DNA from: Salvator merianae
Lineage: Eukaryota; Chordata; Lepidosauria; Squamata; Teiidae
Assembly: GCA_003586115.2 (NCBI GenBank)
Contig: QVOM02000073.1
Location: 42,028,289 to 42,092,288 of the forward strand
Length of the DNA stretch: 64,000 bases
Direction of reading: 5' to 3'
The notes beneath the pieces were generated by a model, which had not been told where the DNA came from, ran no database searches, and worked only from the letters and a program-made list of their open reading frames with translations. Shown one piece after another: positions 46,288 through 58,778 of the stretch (position 1 is the stretch's first letter; every line of letters begins with the position of its first letter). The position numbers were made by a program, and so were the translations under genes.

Positions 46288-49200
46288 ACTGCCCTCAGAA
46301 TTCCAGTCTGCAAAAATATTATCTAAAATGACAATGGCGAGCCCAGAAATAAATAGGAATAATAGAAAATATAGAGAGACACATGTTTTTTAAAATACTT
46401 TAAAGATTTTAATATTTATTAATGAAATAAGAAGCCATACACAATCAAAAGACTCTAATATATTACATCTTTTGCCTAATTTGCACAGCCTTGTAATTAT
46501 CTTTTTTCTATCAAATATTTTAATTCCTTTGAATTAACCGGTGTGATAACAGAATGAAGACTCTACAAGTACTGTAGACTTGTTTGGGGTTGTATGGGGA
46601 TGCTAGGTGCAGCAGCCGGCACGGTGGTGGAAACACCTCGGCCAAACAGCCACCTGGAACCTCTCGGAGCATGGATGCTGCGTGCAGAGCCAAATTCCCT
46701 AGCCAGGGATGCTGGCTGGATGCCACATGATTATTCACATACACTCCACACAGCCCAGAATTTCAGGGTTTCCTTTGGTGTAGGAACAGACTATTGGACA
46801 CACCTTGCTCCTGGGGTGGCTTCACAATTATTTCTCCTACTGTCAAGGGTAACCACCCTGACAGCCTCTGCTGGGAAGGTGACTGCATCTTGTGTGGGCC
46901 TGTTTGCCTGCTCCATCCCCTGGCTGACCTCATGTTGGTCAGAGACTACTATCTGGGTGGTGCCACAGATAACATTGCAGTAGGATCAGGAGCCTTGGGA
47001 TTTAATTCATGCTGAATTGATCACCTTTGTTCAGTCTGGCATGGTGATGCTGCACAGCCAGCAACAAGGTAGAGCTGTTAGGAGCTGTATACTAGGATAT
47101 ACTAGTTTGGGGAAATTAACTTTGTTCAGACACTAAGCCTCCAGTGGCACCTTGCAGCCAAATGGGTTTTAAGAAACCGAGAATTAACTGGAGTGGCAAG
47201 AGAACAAACAGAGAAGCATAAAACACTGCAGGACCATGGATTTGTCAAAACGAAGAACTTTATTGAAAACATAAATAAAAGGCTAGGAATGCTGAATTGG
47301 CAAATTAACAAGATTTGTGGCAAGCGTCTGGTTGCCAATGTCAAAAGTACATCAAGAGACAAGGAAAAATGCAGCCATATCACTACAAGCACTCAGGTAG
47401 CTCCACCAGGTTACTATGGGGCTGTTTTAACTCTTAAAAGGTGAATCAAACCCCCAAACAGAGCATGTGTGTGCGCGTGGGAGGAATAGGGGGACCTAAT
47501 CTTACAAGTGATCACACAGAATTCTCACCTTCTGCCATGATGAGGTATGGGGAGTGAAGATTTTCCATAGCAGCATCTGGTCCAGCAAAGAATCCAAACA
47601 ACGAAAGGGGAGCATTGTGTAAAAGTGGAAAAACAGAACTCTGTAACTCAGCAGCAACAGAGTTACAGATTTGGGGCCGGCTGCTTCAGCATATACAGCA
47701 CGCAAGATACAAAGTATTAAAAGCAAAGTAACTAAAAGTAAAGTCTCAGTTCTAGAGTAGCTCTGGACTGAAGCAGCAGTCAGAGGTAGCAAACAGCTGT
47801 AGGAAAGTAGTGATTTGAAAGTCCTGTCGTGATCTTCTGCTGCAGCTGGCGTTCAGCAGCACAGAGGGTAGATCCAGGTGACAGGGTGCAGATGGCACCG
47901 TGTGTGTTCCTGAGAGTTTTCTCTGTGTGTTCCCTTATGTGGGTTAACTTATAACAAAGGCAGGCTGATCTTAACCTGAAACTTAGCCCAGAGCTGGAAA
48001 TCCCATGAGGATAATACTTTCTTATGGAAAAGGAAGGGAAAGATCGACATGAGTTTGTGGTTGAGCGTAGAGACAGGACTTTGCAAATGGCCCTCTTTTA
48101 GTACCAGGCATATCAGCTGTGCACATGTTGGACTTGTTTGTGTATATCTCCTGGCTATGCAAATGGAGGTATATTTGCTGCCAAGAGTTGGGACAATGAG
48201 GTAGCTCGCAAAGGACAAAAGTCAGTAAAAGGGGGGGGGGGAATCAGCCTTTTTTCTGTCAACCAAATTCTTGCTGAGACCATTCCAGACATGATCCCAC
48301 TGATTTGGCAACACAAAGGTGTCCTGATGGCATACTTGATAGTGTTTTGGTGTGCAAACAGGAATGTAACAGGGCCTGGAGCAAGTCTTTGTTTGCTGAG
48401 GAAACTAGCGATCATCTGCTTTGATTGCATTTGGATTGCCTCAATATCCTGCCTTTCCTGGGCGGGATACAGAAAAGAGCAGGCAGGTTCCTGTAGACAT
48501 GTTTTATTTTGTGGTTTGTCTTTTTAAAAACAAAATGGGGTTGTCTGTTCAGAGTCCCAGGATTCTTCTGGTCATCTCTGGCCTTGCCATACCAATGCCT
48601 AATTATTGTATGCCATATCCTTAAGCATTTCTCCTTGCAAGGCTGTTCTTGTCCTGTTGTGCAGAGATAGCAGGTATAAATGGAGACATGCACAAAACAA
48701 TTTCTACATTTTGTTGCAAGCTTGGAGCAAAATGAGAAGGACTGAAATTTTGTCAGAACACTGCCTGAAACAGTTGTTCCAACATTTTAAGTGTTTCAAC
48801 TATTAGGGCACAATGAGGAAACTCAGAATATCCCATTGTTTCCCACTAGCAAGAAGTGATGGGTACAACTTATTGTCCAACCAACAAAAGAAATGGCTCC
48901 AAAAGAAAAAAAAATCCAAACTGCCATAGGAACCCTCTGCTTTTCTTCAAGACATCTTAAACTTACCCCTTTGGAGTCTTCTTCCTCCCCCTGCCCCTCC
49001 CCCAGCCAGTGGGAACATAGTTGTGAAACTCAGCCAGAAATTAGCAGAAATAATAAATCTTCTATGAAGCAAGAAACATTTTTATGTATTCCTACATCAT
49101 GACTTGAGAAACTGAAAATTGCTAAAGCACAGTCTCAATAGCAAACAGAGCCAGAGGCAAATGCTATGGCCATGAGACATTACGGAGGCCTCTTCACTTT

Positions 49201-49806
49201 CCCATTCCTGTGTCCTGCCCCTCCCATCTGCTCAGGTACAAGTCATTCACATGTGAGACCACAAGGTCCCAAATATGCTGGTAAGGAGAATCTTTGTACA
49301 TAAGTGAATATCAAGATACAGTTACCTGCTATATCCACCAACTATTTACCACTGTTTAAATAGTTATATAATAAAGCACATGCATAAATGACATATAAGC
49401 AGTGAGTAATGACAGCAAGAATATCATAACCAATATGCATCAGTATCATGAGTTACATATGAATAATGAAGAGCTGAGTAACATAAGGATAACATATGAG
49501 ACCAAATGGAAAAACCTCATGGCAGTCAGCAGGGTTGACAACAGTTGCCCTCGACAGCCCTTGATTTGTTTGACAACAAACCAAACAAGATGCAAAATCA
49601 GGAGCCAGCTGAAACCCTGTCTCAGAAAACCAGTTAGCTGGGCCGTGGGGGGGGGGACGGGACAGGTGTTCAAAATGCTGAAGCTGCACAACTTGAAGCC
49701 AAAATGTTTTGCTTTGAACTTGAAACTTCTGAATGACCCATTCTGAATCAAAACACGTTAACACTGAAACATTTTCCCTATTAAAATGGCAGTTTTCTCC
49801 TCTGAC
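46288..49806. other. Intergenic stretch, no gene recognised
   Basis: No exon or RNA gene recognised. A G run of about eleven lies near 48231-48241 and a T run near 45556 just outside. Open frames of 100-130 codons here show no known domain. Confidence 0.5.
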
Positions 49807-50025
49807 AGAACATAAGAGGAGCCCTACTGGATCAGGCCACAGCCCATCTAGTCCAGCATTCTGTTTCACACAGAGGCCCACCAATTGCTTCTGGGCTTTC
49901 TCAAGCAGAAGATAAAGGCAAACCTTCACCTGCTCTTGACTCCATGCGAATAGTTTTATGGACATCCTGCCTGTCTGTCCAACCTTGAGGCAGTAGCTTG
50001 GCATCCATTCTAGTAACTAGTCAAA
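49807..50025 (-). mobile_element. CR1-like 3' UTR fragment
   Basis: Plus-strand view: 'gaacataagaggagccc', 'ctggatcaggccacagccc', 'atctagtccagcattctg', 'gcccaccaattgcttctggg', then 'cttcacctgctcttgactcc' and 'tagcttggcatccattctag'. It has the same order as 2799-3020, which identifies it as a 3' end on the minus strand. It is 5'-truncated with no coding part. Confidence 0.85.
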
Positions 50026-50219
50026 ATGGTGGGAGGAAAAAAGGCCTAACTCACTGCTGGAATCACCAGTTTTGACACTCATGCTGTCACTAATATCATT
50101 TTCATTACCACAACAAGTTAATTGTAACTGTAACAATAGCTAGCTTTGCTAGTGAAGCAAAGAGTGTTGGCTCCAGGATCTCTCAGTAGTTTTTGATTCT
50201 ACCAACCATAGTACCTTCC

Positions 50220-51160
50220 TAGAATGATTTTGGGGACCTGGAACTGGAGGCACCATTTTATTTCTATTTTTGGAGAAGGCTCCAGAAAGTAGCAATGGGG
50301 AACATCGCTTTTACAACTTGGGAACTTTAATGTGGAGTTCCACTGGGTTAGTTCTGTTTTTATCCTCTTTAACATCTATATGAAGCCACTGGGAGAATTC
50401 CTCAGGAAATTTGGGGTGAGGCTCTCAGTACATTGTTGGCACCCAACTGTATCTCTCCATTCAGGAGAGATCAGGGGAGACAGTTGAGGTGCTTAATTTT
50501 TGCCTGAAGGTAGTAATGAACTGGATGTGGACCAGCAAACTGAACAGAATCCAGACAAGATGAAGATACTGTGTGTTACAGAGTTTGAAATCTGAGAAGT
50601 TAGGGTACTTTGCCCCAGAAGTTACAGGTGCATGATCTAGGGCTACTTCTGATTGTCACTTGAGTATCATGGGGCAGCAACAGTAACCTCCATTTCCAAC
50701 TGCTCAGGAAGCTTTGACCTTTCCTGACTGGACTATTGCAATACACTTAACATGGAGCTACTCTTGAAGATGGCCCAGAGGCTGGTACTAGTGCAGAATG
50801 CAGCAGTTCAGCTGCTGATGAAAGTCTCTGGCCAGACATGCACATCATGCTGGTCTTGAAAGATCAACATTGGTTGCCTATTTGCTAAAGAGCCTAGTTC
50901 AAGGTGTTAACTCTTAGATGTAAAGCCCTTAATGGCTTCGGCCCCAAATATCTTTAAAAACACTTTGTCCCATATCGATCTGCTTTGGTAGTTTTTTCAT
51001 CCTCAGAGATTTGAGGTGTAATTTCATGTGAGAGGCTTTTGTGTAGTGGTGGCCACCAGGATTGGAATAGCCTTCCATCTGATATACATTAGTACCCAAG
51101 GTTAAAATGTATCTCAACACCCAAGTTTTTGATATTTAGCTCCCATCGAATGTGATCCTG
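50220..51160 (+). mobile_element. L2-like LINE, reverse transcriptase to 3' part
   Basis: Broken plus-strand frames follow the order of an L2-type ORF2 C-half. VPLGSVLF at the PQGSVL position (about 50340) is followed by an N-IY-KPLGE-like block, then a TQLYLS block (about 50448), VLNFCLKVVMNWM (about 50488), LDYCN-like 'gactattgcaataca' (about 50733), a LVLVQNAAVQLL block (about 50787-50820), LHWLP-like 'caacattggttgcc' (about 50864), and 'ctggaatagcc'-type LWN..P (about 51060). Multiple stops show a dead copy. The element at 16570-17240 covers the same 3' region. Confidence 0.75.
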
Positions 51161-51920
51161 CTAGGGTAGAGAGGAGACCAAAATTCTGCTATCAGAAGAC
51201 CAAAATATAATTCTGTAAGATCAAAAGTAGGATCCTCTTGGGCCATGACAACTTGAGCACCAAAAGGGCTAGCCCCCCCCCTTTGGAGCAGGATGGCTGC
51301 ACATCACTCATGACTGCACATCAGACGTAGCTGGCTTTCTTCCAGGGGTGGGATCCACATCCAGGAACACCCTGTTTGCAGAATGGGAAAACCTGCTCTA
51401 CAGTGAGGCCAGAGTCACTCCTGTCACTTCCATGCAGAAAGGTGGCAATGGCAAGAACAGCTCATGGGCCAATCCAGAGCCCAACAACATTTCACCAGGC
51501 TCTGAAAACAGTCCACTTCCAGGGTCATTTCTGGGGCCTGGTGAAATGTCCCTGATGTGCATATGTTGATGATGGAGAATGTTTCAGTTTATTGATTAGT
51601 CCAAGAACTGGCCCAAGAACTGGCCCCACAGCACACACTACCATGATTCTGCAGAAGTTGCCCAAGTAAGACTTCCAATTAGATCTTTGCTTTATCCTCA
51701 CAGTCTTGATATTGGACCCCACTGTCTTTAGCCTATAGTTCTCAAGGTTGTGTATTTTTCAGAATTAAACATTCACACATACTGTATCCCACGCCCTAAG
51801 AACATCTGAAGTAGTTCTGATAATAGTTCCATGCTCCTACTGCTCCTCACAAATGAATATTTTCCTGAAAGTTTGTGGAGCAATCCTAAGATTTCCATTT
51901 TTAAGAAACTTCTGCTGCAC
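51161..51920. other. Intergenic stretch, nothing firmly recognised
   Basis: About 51345-51560 shares short blocks with 1330-1530, and 51580-51620 shares 'tttattgattagtcc' with 21570-21590. Both are probably old repeats. No gene seen. Confidence 0.45.
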
Positions 51921-51923
51921 TTA

Positions 51924-53727
51924 GGGCACATTCTGACACGGCATTTAATCAGTTTACAGTCCATCTTCAGTTTCCATTGGCTTGACATGATTTTGTCTTT
52001 CTGTAGTTTTTCAGGACTAAATTGTCAAAATCAGGACTACTTTGCATTTCGATTAAGGGAGTCCTCAGCCCATTTCAGATTGTTAGCCTGTTTTACTTTG
52101 CGATATGAAAATGTGCAAGTAGACTATTTGGGAGGGGATCACACTTTTGAGGGGGGAGCAGAGGGAGGGCTCACACTCCCTCCTGTCCAATAACACACTT
52201 TGATGTGGGTATTGTATTCACGAGGGTGAGAGCATCACATTAGGGGTGGGAAGAGAGAACAGCACCTGGCATATATTGCCTGGTTTCTGTCATGTTGTCC
52301 TCTTTCATGCCCTCAAACTGATTGTTTTTTACTGTTTGAACTTTTTAACAAACGAGAACATGGTATGGAAGCTATCCTTCATTTACCTTGGCCAATACCC
52401 TGTTCTGTAGTTGGCTGGGCACCACAGTCCACTCTCAAAATGCATACCTCCTCCTTTGTCTCCCATCCCTGCAAGGAGAAGGACAATGTATCTCCATTTT
52501 CCTTTCTCTCCCATGCGTGCAAGAAGGACACTATGTTTCCTTCATTTTCCTTTGGCAATGCACAAGGGAAGCAACATTTCTTTTTATTAGAAGAGGACTT
52601 TTAAGAATATTCCTCTTAAACCAGAATTTTATTTGCTAGGTTTTGTAGAGGGCAACTTTGATAATGTTAATGTTTTAATTCAAAACATGGTGACTGCAGC
52701 TAGAATTGTCTATGCACAAAAATGGAAAGGAGATAAATACTTATGGTAGATGATTGGTTGATTAAAATGATGGATCTCACAGAGGTTGATAAATTAACTT
52801 ATTGAGAAACAAGACTGTGGATAATTTTGTTAAAAGCTGGAAACACTTTATTGACTTTCTACAAGAATTAGAAAATGAGCTTGTTATTGCTAGATTTGAA
52901 GAATAAAGATGAAAGACGACAGGTTGGAAGAAGAAAGGAAACCAGGAAGGGCAAGAGAGAAGAAATCTAGAAATCAAGAATTGGAGAAGCCAAAATGTAA
53001 TGAACAAAGGTTATCTGGGAATAAGAGATATGTTTTATGTATTTCAAAATTTTAAAAAAGAGGACTTTTATGCAAAACTGGCCTGTGCTTCAGCAGCTCT
53101 AGGACAAACAGCATAATACAGCTTTCTTCAACAATGCTGGAGGATAGTGGTGGATGCTGGTTGGTGTACATCTCAACTGTGCCTGCTTGGGAGTGCAGTC
53201 CTCTTAACACAATGAATAAACCACATCACTATAAATTTTGCCTGCTTTTACGTTACTCTGAAATTGCACAATTGCACAAAATTGCAATTAAAAAGAAGCA
53301 GAATTTGAGATCTGCCCTTTTAGTCAGTGTGGTATATGTGGAATCAAACTTGTGTTTCATTGGATACAGGTTGGAGGGGGAGAAGGAGCAAACGGCAAAT
53401 GACCAATAATGCCACTAAAGGAATCCATGTTCTGAGACAGCAGCAGGGAAATACGGAGGGTGGAATTTAACATTCCTGCCCCTCTGAAGTCAAGATTTGA
53501 ATGTTGTGACTCCATCCAATCACTGACTGCACAGGGAGGAACATTTGGTGAGGATGGAGACAGAAAGGTACGGTTTCCCCATGCCAAGCATGGGAAAAAT
53601 GAGGTGTGAGAATGAGTAAGTCCGAACTGGGTCTGTGTTATAATGCAAATATGGGAACAACTGGAGCACATACTCAATCTTCTTTCTCCTCCAATACAGA
53701 TTAAATTTACGGTGTGGGACTGCACCC
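51924..53727. mobile_element. Harbinger-like non-autonomous DNA transposon, copy B
   Basis: Homologous to copy A (14330-15518) across both ends: 'tttaatcagtttacagtcc' and 'ggactactttgcatt' at the left, and 'ccaatcactgactgcacag', 'ccatgccaagca' and 'gattaaatttacg' at the right. It is flanked by TTA on both sides (51921-51923 and 53728-53730). It is 1,804 bp long, and removing the nested L1 with one duplicated target leaves about 1,337 bp, close to copy A's 1,189 bp. No transposase is visible. The central third is diverged between copies. Confidence 0.78.
52604..53057 (+). mobile_element. 5'-truncated L1 insertion nested in the Harbinger-like element
   Basis: The insert is bounded by a perfect 13-bp target-site duplication AAGAGGACTTTTA at 52591-52603 and 53058-53070. 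Inside, plus-strand frames give TAARIVYAQKWKGDKY, then LIKMMDLTEVDKLTYLLR, and SWKHFIDFLQELE ending in a stop near 52902. These match the conserved C-terminus of L1 ORF2 (AARI..AQ.WK, W..K). About 150 bp of 3' UTR follow and end in a short A-rich tail. The duplication shows target-primed insertion after the host element was in place. Confidence 0.88.
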
Positions 53728-53730
53728 TTA

Positions 53731-55552
53731 GACTCTATTCAGGCTGTGGTGCTGCTGAAAAGTTAATTATGAAGTAATGGGCACAAGCCAGCCTGAGGAA
53801 CCTTATAGCTTCTGCTAGCCAAAATGGGGCCTGGAGCAGGTGGAATTCTTAGCTTTCTCAACTCTGCCTTCTCCATGCATTTATTTCTCTGTCTATCTAA
53901 CGATTGTCATGAACAATTTAGGAGTAGCAAGACTGCCACATGTGGCCTTTTTGCAAGATGGAGTTCATATGTCAGAAGTCAGGCTGCATCTCCTTTGTGC
54001 AGCAAAGGCACCTTAAGTGAGGACAGTTTTCATTACTCCCAATGAAGACCAGCTGCCCTTTACTGTATAATGGATAAAAGTTGCCTTTGCTGCATAATGG
54101 ATGAAAGTTCTTGACCTCCAGAGTTTCTGGCCAGGCTGTTTTTGGGGATGAACCACTTCTGATAGTGGTTCCTGAAGCACCATTGGAAAAAGTCTCCCAT
54201 AGCATACCGGCCCTTGGCCAGAAGAAGATTTGATGCTAAGGTCTACAGCTATACCAGGCTAAAATGCCATTTTGGGTGCCCTAGCCTGGTCCACACTTCA
54301 TCCAATGCAGACGAAGTGTGATGGGGGGCTCTGCTATCCCATACTTGTGTGCAGAAGCCAGAGACCTAGACCAGATCATTGTCCAGTCTACTATCTAATG
54401 TGGAAAGGGCTTGTGTGACCCAGTCTCATCCTTGTTCAGACAATATGACATCTAGATTATGCTGTTAATTTCTTAAATTGTGTTTTTTAAAAATAAATTG
54501 CATTAGAAGATTGATAAAATATCCTATGCATTCATCTTGTACTTTTCTTTATAGCCTGCCTGGATTTGCTTGAAGGACTCCTATTTTACAGCCTTTATAC
54601 TTGGTTTGGGAAAGCCAGCAAAGTTTCTACAATATTCAGATCTAAATCATATGCTTGCTTAATTTTCTGAATACAAACTCTAAAATCTGAATAATAAGTC
54701 TTTGATACACCAAATTATTCTTTGAATAATGATTGCGTGATTATTAAGAAAGTTCTTTCCCACTAGTTAAGACATTACTTGCTTGGACAGTAGAATGTCT
54801 CACATAAGTCTCCTTGAGTCAAGCTTAGATCCACAGCTTTTAATCTATGTGATGTTTTAGTCAACTAAGATGAAGTGTTATGTATACACACATGTACATG
54901 CATGATATATTGAAGTGCAGGATTTTGAGCCTTGTAGTGAACTTCGCTTTTATTATCCAAACAGAGGGTCTAAGGGGCAGTGGTTGAGGACCAGAGTGGC
55001 AGCTGGAATCCGTCACTCTGAACTGTATTTTGATCTGTTCTGGATTAAACTGCTCCTGGTCCATAAACAATTGTAAAATAATGCAAAAGCATTCTGTGGT
55101 GGACTGTGCTACACACATAATTTCCAGCAATATAAAAACAGCAGGATGATCACTGTTATTCTGACCATTTGCTCTTTTAATTTATTTATGATGAAACAAT
55201 AAAATTCAGTCGCTAAACAGTAGCCACAAGTGCAGATGTTACATAATTTCAATTATTCCTATCAGTATGAAATGTATACATCTGTATATATTTATTTTTG
55301 TTCTCTCTGGTTGTTGCAATTAAAAAGGCAATGCCAGTTTACACCTTATAAACCAGTTCATTCACCATTCACTTTAGTAAATTTTCACCTGCATTTCATT
55401 ACCACAATTGCTCCTTCTTGTGAGTCTCTATCAATGTTTAATATCAAGATGCCCTCTTAAACTGTAATGTGAGAGGATGCAACAGGATTGTTGAATTATA
55501 CATTGCCTAATGGAATGTAAGCTGCTTTTTGTTGCTGCTCCTGCTGCTTCAG
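53731..55552. other. Region upstream of GRXCR2, nothing recognised
   Basis: No exon recognised. It should hold GRXCR2 control elements, but I see no obvious TATA box or CpG island that I would commit to. AT-rich stretches are common (54470-54780). Confidence 0.45.
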
Positions 55553-55603
55553 TCCAAACTTGCAAAACTAATTTCTGGGAAGCACTGTGAAAAACCTTCA
55601 TCG
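55553..55603 (+). other. GRXCR2: GRXCR2 5' UTR with a possible upstream splice acceptor
   Basis: A strong acceptor-like sequence, a pyrimidine-rich tract ending in CTGCTTCAG, finishes at 55552, 51 bases before the start codon. This would fit an upstream noncoding exon. The frame stays open upstream to 55529, but the extra residues do not resemble the family N-terminus. It may also be ordinary leader sequence. Confidence 0.45.
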
Positions 55604-55945
55604 ATGGATGAGCTTCAGAAGAAACCAAGCCAGAGGTATGAGGCAAGATCCCGAAAAGTGAGATTCAAAGTCTCTTCAGCATACAGTGGCAGAGTCTTAA
55701 AACAGGTATATGAAGATGGGCAGGAACTTGAAATTCCACCGGAAGAATATCCTCATAGCTTTCGACACTGGAATTTTGAGCCAAGAGACACCTTTTGGGG
55801 GATCAGTGAAAACCCAGGATCCAGGTTTTGTCCACCCTCTAAACTGAATACACAGAGGATTAGCGTATTCAGAGAAGGAAACAAATACACCCTAACAAGT
55901 AACTCTTCCCTTCTAAGTGATCATCAGACAGAGGATAACCATATG
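55604..55945 (+). CDS. GRXCR2: GRXCR2 coding exon 1 (residues 1-114)
   Basis: GRXCR2 (glutaredoxin and cysteine-rich domain-containing 2) is a hair-cell stereocilia protein; loss causes deafness in mammals (human DFNB101). This exon encodes the N-terminal half. Family blocks include RKVRFKVSSAYSGRVLKQVY, EDGQELE, EEYPHSF and QRISVFREGNKYTL. The start at 55604 places these blocks at the same distance from Met as in mammals, which decides it over the in-frame Met at 55529. The start context is weak (T at -3, but G at +4). The exon ends ATG|GTAAGT, phase 0. The gene faces away from SH3RF2, the arrangement known in mammals. I saw no frameshift or missing block. Confidence 0.95.
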
Positions 55946-57985
55946 GTAAGTAATGTTTATTCACATGTGACGGAGATGAAGCAGTCTTTAAAATGACAGA
56001 TACTGTATACAGGTAAAGCAGCATGTTATCCTTACGTTGGTCAAGCACCTATACTTTTAATATGTCCTCAGCTTTGGTCCATGATGCTTTAGACCCAAAT
56101 TTGAAACCAGAAAATGGTATCTAAAGTAGCAGGTTATGGCAAAGGCTACACAATACTATATTTAGATAATAAATAAGCAGATGGTTGGATAAGCTTGCTG
56201 CAATCTTCCAGGTGGGCAAGCCTACTGTAAGCTTTGATGTCTGAGGCAGGACAGGATTTTTATAGTACAGTATGCGGTTTCATTCTCCTTGAAAGTAAGA
56301 TCCAGTAACACATGGGGATATTTTTGTAGGTTCTGTGGCATTTTCTTGGTTATCTATTTCATTTCATTTATACACTCTTAATTCTTTAATGGCTTAGGAC
56401 AGTGAACAGTAAAAGTAAAACTAATACAAAAGAAAAGCAAACTAAAAAAAATAACTAGATTAATACCCTGAATTATTTTTTTAACAGACTATTTTTGGAA
56501 ACATGAACGGTGAGTTTAAAGGTACCAAATCATTAAAAAAAGACTTCTCAGACATTTAGTAACTTTTGATGCCTATAAATACACATAGACGCTAACATTA
56601 GAACAGACCCAAGGCGACCAGTTTTTCAAACGGTATTTATACTTGTTGCCTTGGTTTTCATTTTGTACGGGTGGCCTGATGTTGCTTTTCATGATGGATT
56701 TTGGCCGAGGGGAATATTAGGTCATGAAAGAAATTCCAGGAGGGAGCAGGACACTTTCGGAACTTGTTCATTTTGGAGTTTTCCCTCTCCTTCGCTGAAC
56801 AGCTATTACCACTGTTTGTGTGAGAAGCGGAAGGTGACAAAGAGGCTTTCAGAACTTGCTCTAGGTAGAGGTATCTGCCACCCCTATAAAATAAAAACGG
56901 AGCTTTTCCTCTTCACTCTCCCTTGCTCAGCCCCAGTATCGACTCGCAATGGGAAGAGTAACAGTTATTATAGATGGTAATAAACGTTTTCAAAATCTTT
57001 AAAATACTTCTAGATTTCTGTGGTCTAGCTGACATTGCTCTCCTAATTCCATCACGTCTGACGAAGACCCATACTGGCCGAAGCAGATGGCATTTCGATT
57101 CCAATAACATCTGGAGGGCTATAGATTCTCCATCCCTGCTAGAGGGATAAGTCACAACAAATGGATGTAATTTCCTGTAAATAGGTACATTTATTTTGGT
57201 TCAAGAACAGCCATACAATCAATAACATATCAACATTTCACAAATAAATGCAATTTGCTGTGTTGTCCCCTTGGTTGAACTAGAGCTGTTGGGATTTCCT
57301 TTTTTCAGGTACATATAGTTTAAGTATAGCACAGATGTGTGTCACAGATACCATCCAGGTGGCTGTTTCTGGACATCTTCAGGTTGTCTAGGAGGTAGTG
57401 CAGACAAATGCATCTGCCTCCATTCAACCCCTGAGCTTCCCAAACTCCTGACAAGGGTGACCTAACACAATGCCTCACTGAACTACTCTAAGGCTGCCCT
57501 TATCGAGGAATTTGACTCCTGGCCACCAGGTAAACCAACCCAGCAGAAGGAGACAAGAGAATGTGCATGTAAATGTGTCTACAATTGTTTCCAGGGACTG
57601 CAAATGCACATGTCTGATCCTAGCAGCAGCTCCAGCTTTAGTTTGAGGCTGCATGATGCAAGCAGTGTTATGCTGTGGTAGCATTCCCCCAGGGTTCCAG
57701 GAGGACATGTGGTGTGAACCATACACTCCTGGGGCTGCTGCTCTGTGCTGCGGCCTAAACTCACACCTTCTCAGGGTGTGTGGATGAATCCACAAAGTAG
57801 AAACTATCAGACTTTTGAGCCTCAAATGATGTCTCAGAATTTTCCCAGGTCTATTACAGATAGCCTGCAATTCTTATAAGATATGAGGGTATGTCAAAGA
57901 TTACTCTTAAAAAATTAAAGATGGAGATTGTTTTCAGTGAGGCAGCCACATAATTAGTATAAAAGCCTTAAAAAAATCCCTTGAG
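55946..57985 (+). other. GRXCR2 intron 1, first part
   Basis: Begins at the donor GTAAGT. No additional exon or identifiable repeat is seen before the MITEs at 57986 and 58265. The short open frames have no recognisable domains. Confidence 0.7.
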
Positions 57986-58193
57986 CCCATCTACACCTAA
58001 GTTTTAATTCAGCTTCAGACCATTTTCAGAGTGAGAGAACACATCAGCAAAGAGTAATTTTCTTTCCACATGATCTAACAGAAACATGGATTTTAAGAGT
58101 TATATAATACCTATAGAAAACAGAGTGTCACTTTGCTGATGTATTCTCTCTGAAAGTGGATTGAAACTGGATTACAACTTAGGTGTAGATGGG
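57986..58193. mobile_element. Long-TIR MITE (208 bp) in GRXCR2 intron 1
   Basis: The first 18 bases CCCATCTACACCTAAGTT equal the reverse complement of the last 18. Arm similarity continues for about 75 bp, including 'acacatcagcaaag' against 'ctttgctgatgtat', leaving a short centre. The flanks 'cccttga' and 'accttgg' are suggestive of a decayed duplication but not decisive. A degraded relative lies at 17777-17975. A hAT-like origin is possible and unproven. Confidence 0.75.
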
Positions 58194-58264
58194 ACCTTGG
58201 ATGTACCTGGAACCCCTCTGTTCACTAAACCTGGAAAGAATGCAAGATTGCCACTGGAGAATAA

Positions 58265-58719
58265 GGGCCTTTTTGCACATTCCACCTTAAAACAGGATAA
58301 TTATCCTGTTCTAAGGTGGAGTAGACCTTGCAGCACCAAAACCATTCTCACTGTGAGACCTTGGAACATAGGCAGCAGGCTATCAACATTTGCAGTGTGA
58401 GAGCTGCTGGCCTGTGCCATTATGGTGGCCAGGGAAACTTCCAGCCACTGCCATTGCAGCTGGGAAAACAGTGCAACTGCATAGCTGCAGCCATGCCATG
58501 CCACTATGCATTCACACCTGGAAGAGAGTGCAAACGCAGTATACCAGGAGCAGTGCAGCTGCTCCTGTTACAGTTATGGAGTACAATTTTGTGCTCCACA
58601 GCAAGTAGCAATCAAGAGAAGCTTTAGTCTGCTCCCGATCGCCAGGGCCTCCAAGTGGTGTCGAAGCACTTCACTAGTGAGTTTCTTGATGCTCACTAGT
58701 GTAAAGTGTGAACAGGCCC
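58265..58719 (-). mobile_element. GGGCC-type MITE (455 bp) in GRXCR2 intron 1
   Basis: Ends GGGCCTTTTTGCACA (left) and, as reverse complement of the right end, GGGCCTGTTCACACTTT. TAA flanks both sides (58262-58264 and 58720-58722), a TWA-type 3-bp target duplication typical of PIF/Harbinger. Internal blocks are related to 18010-18483 in opposite orientation. A 40-bp near-perfect palindrome lies just inside the left end (58281-58320, arms matching at 19 of 20). Confidence 0.78.
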
Positions 58720-58778
58720 TAAGACAGTGGTTGGGTTTTCTAGTAGTTTAAACCTGCATATACCCTCTTACATTTCAG

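Noticed and set aside
49453..50004. Minus-strand open frame of 183 codons
   Set aside because: Its N-terminal part is the translated CR1-like 3' UTR (same peptide pattern as at 6580-6756), so it is repeat-derived.
55529..55603. Upstream in-frame Met as the GRXCR2 start (Leu-rich extension, signal-peptide-like)
   Set aside because: It crosses a likely splice acceptor, and the Leu run is a pyrimidine tract read in frame. Alignment to the family places the start at 55604.
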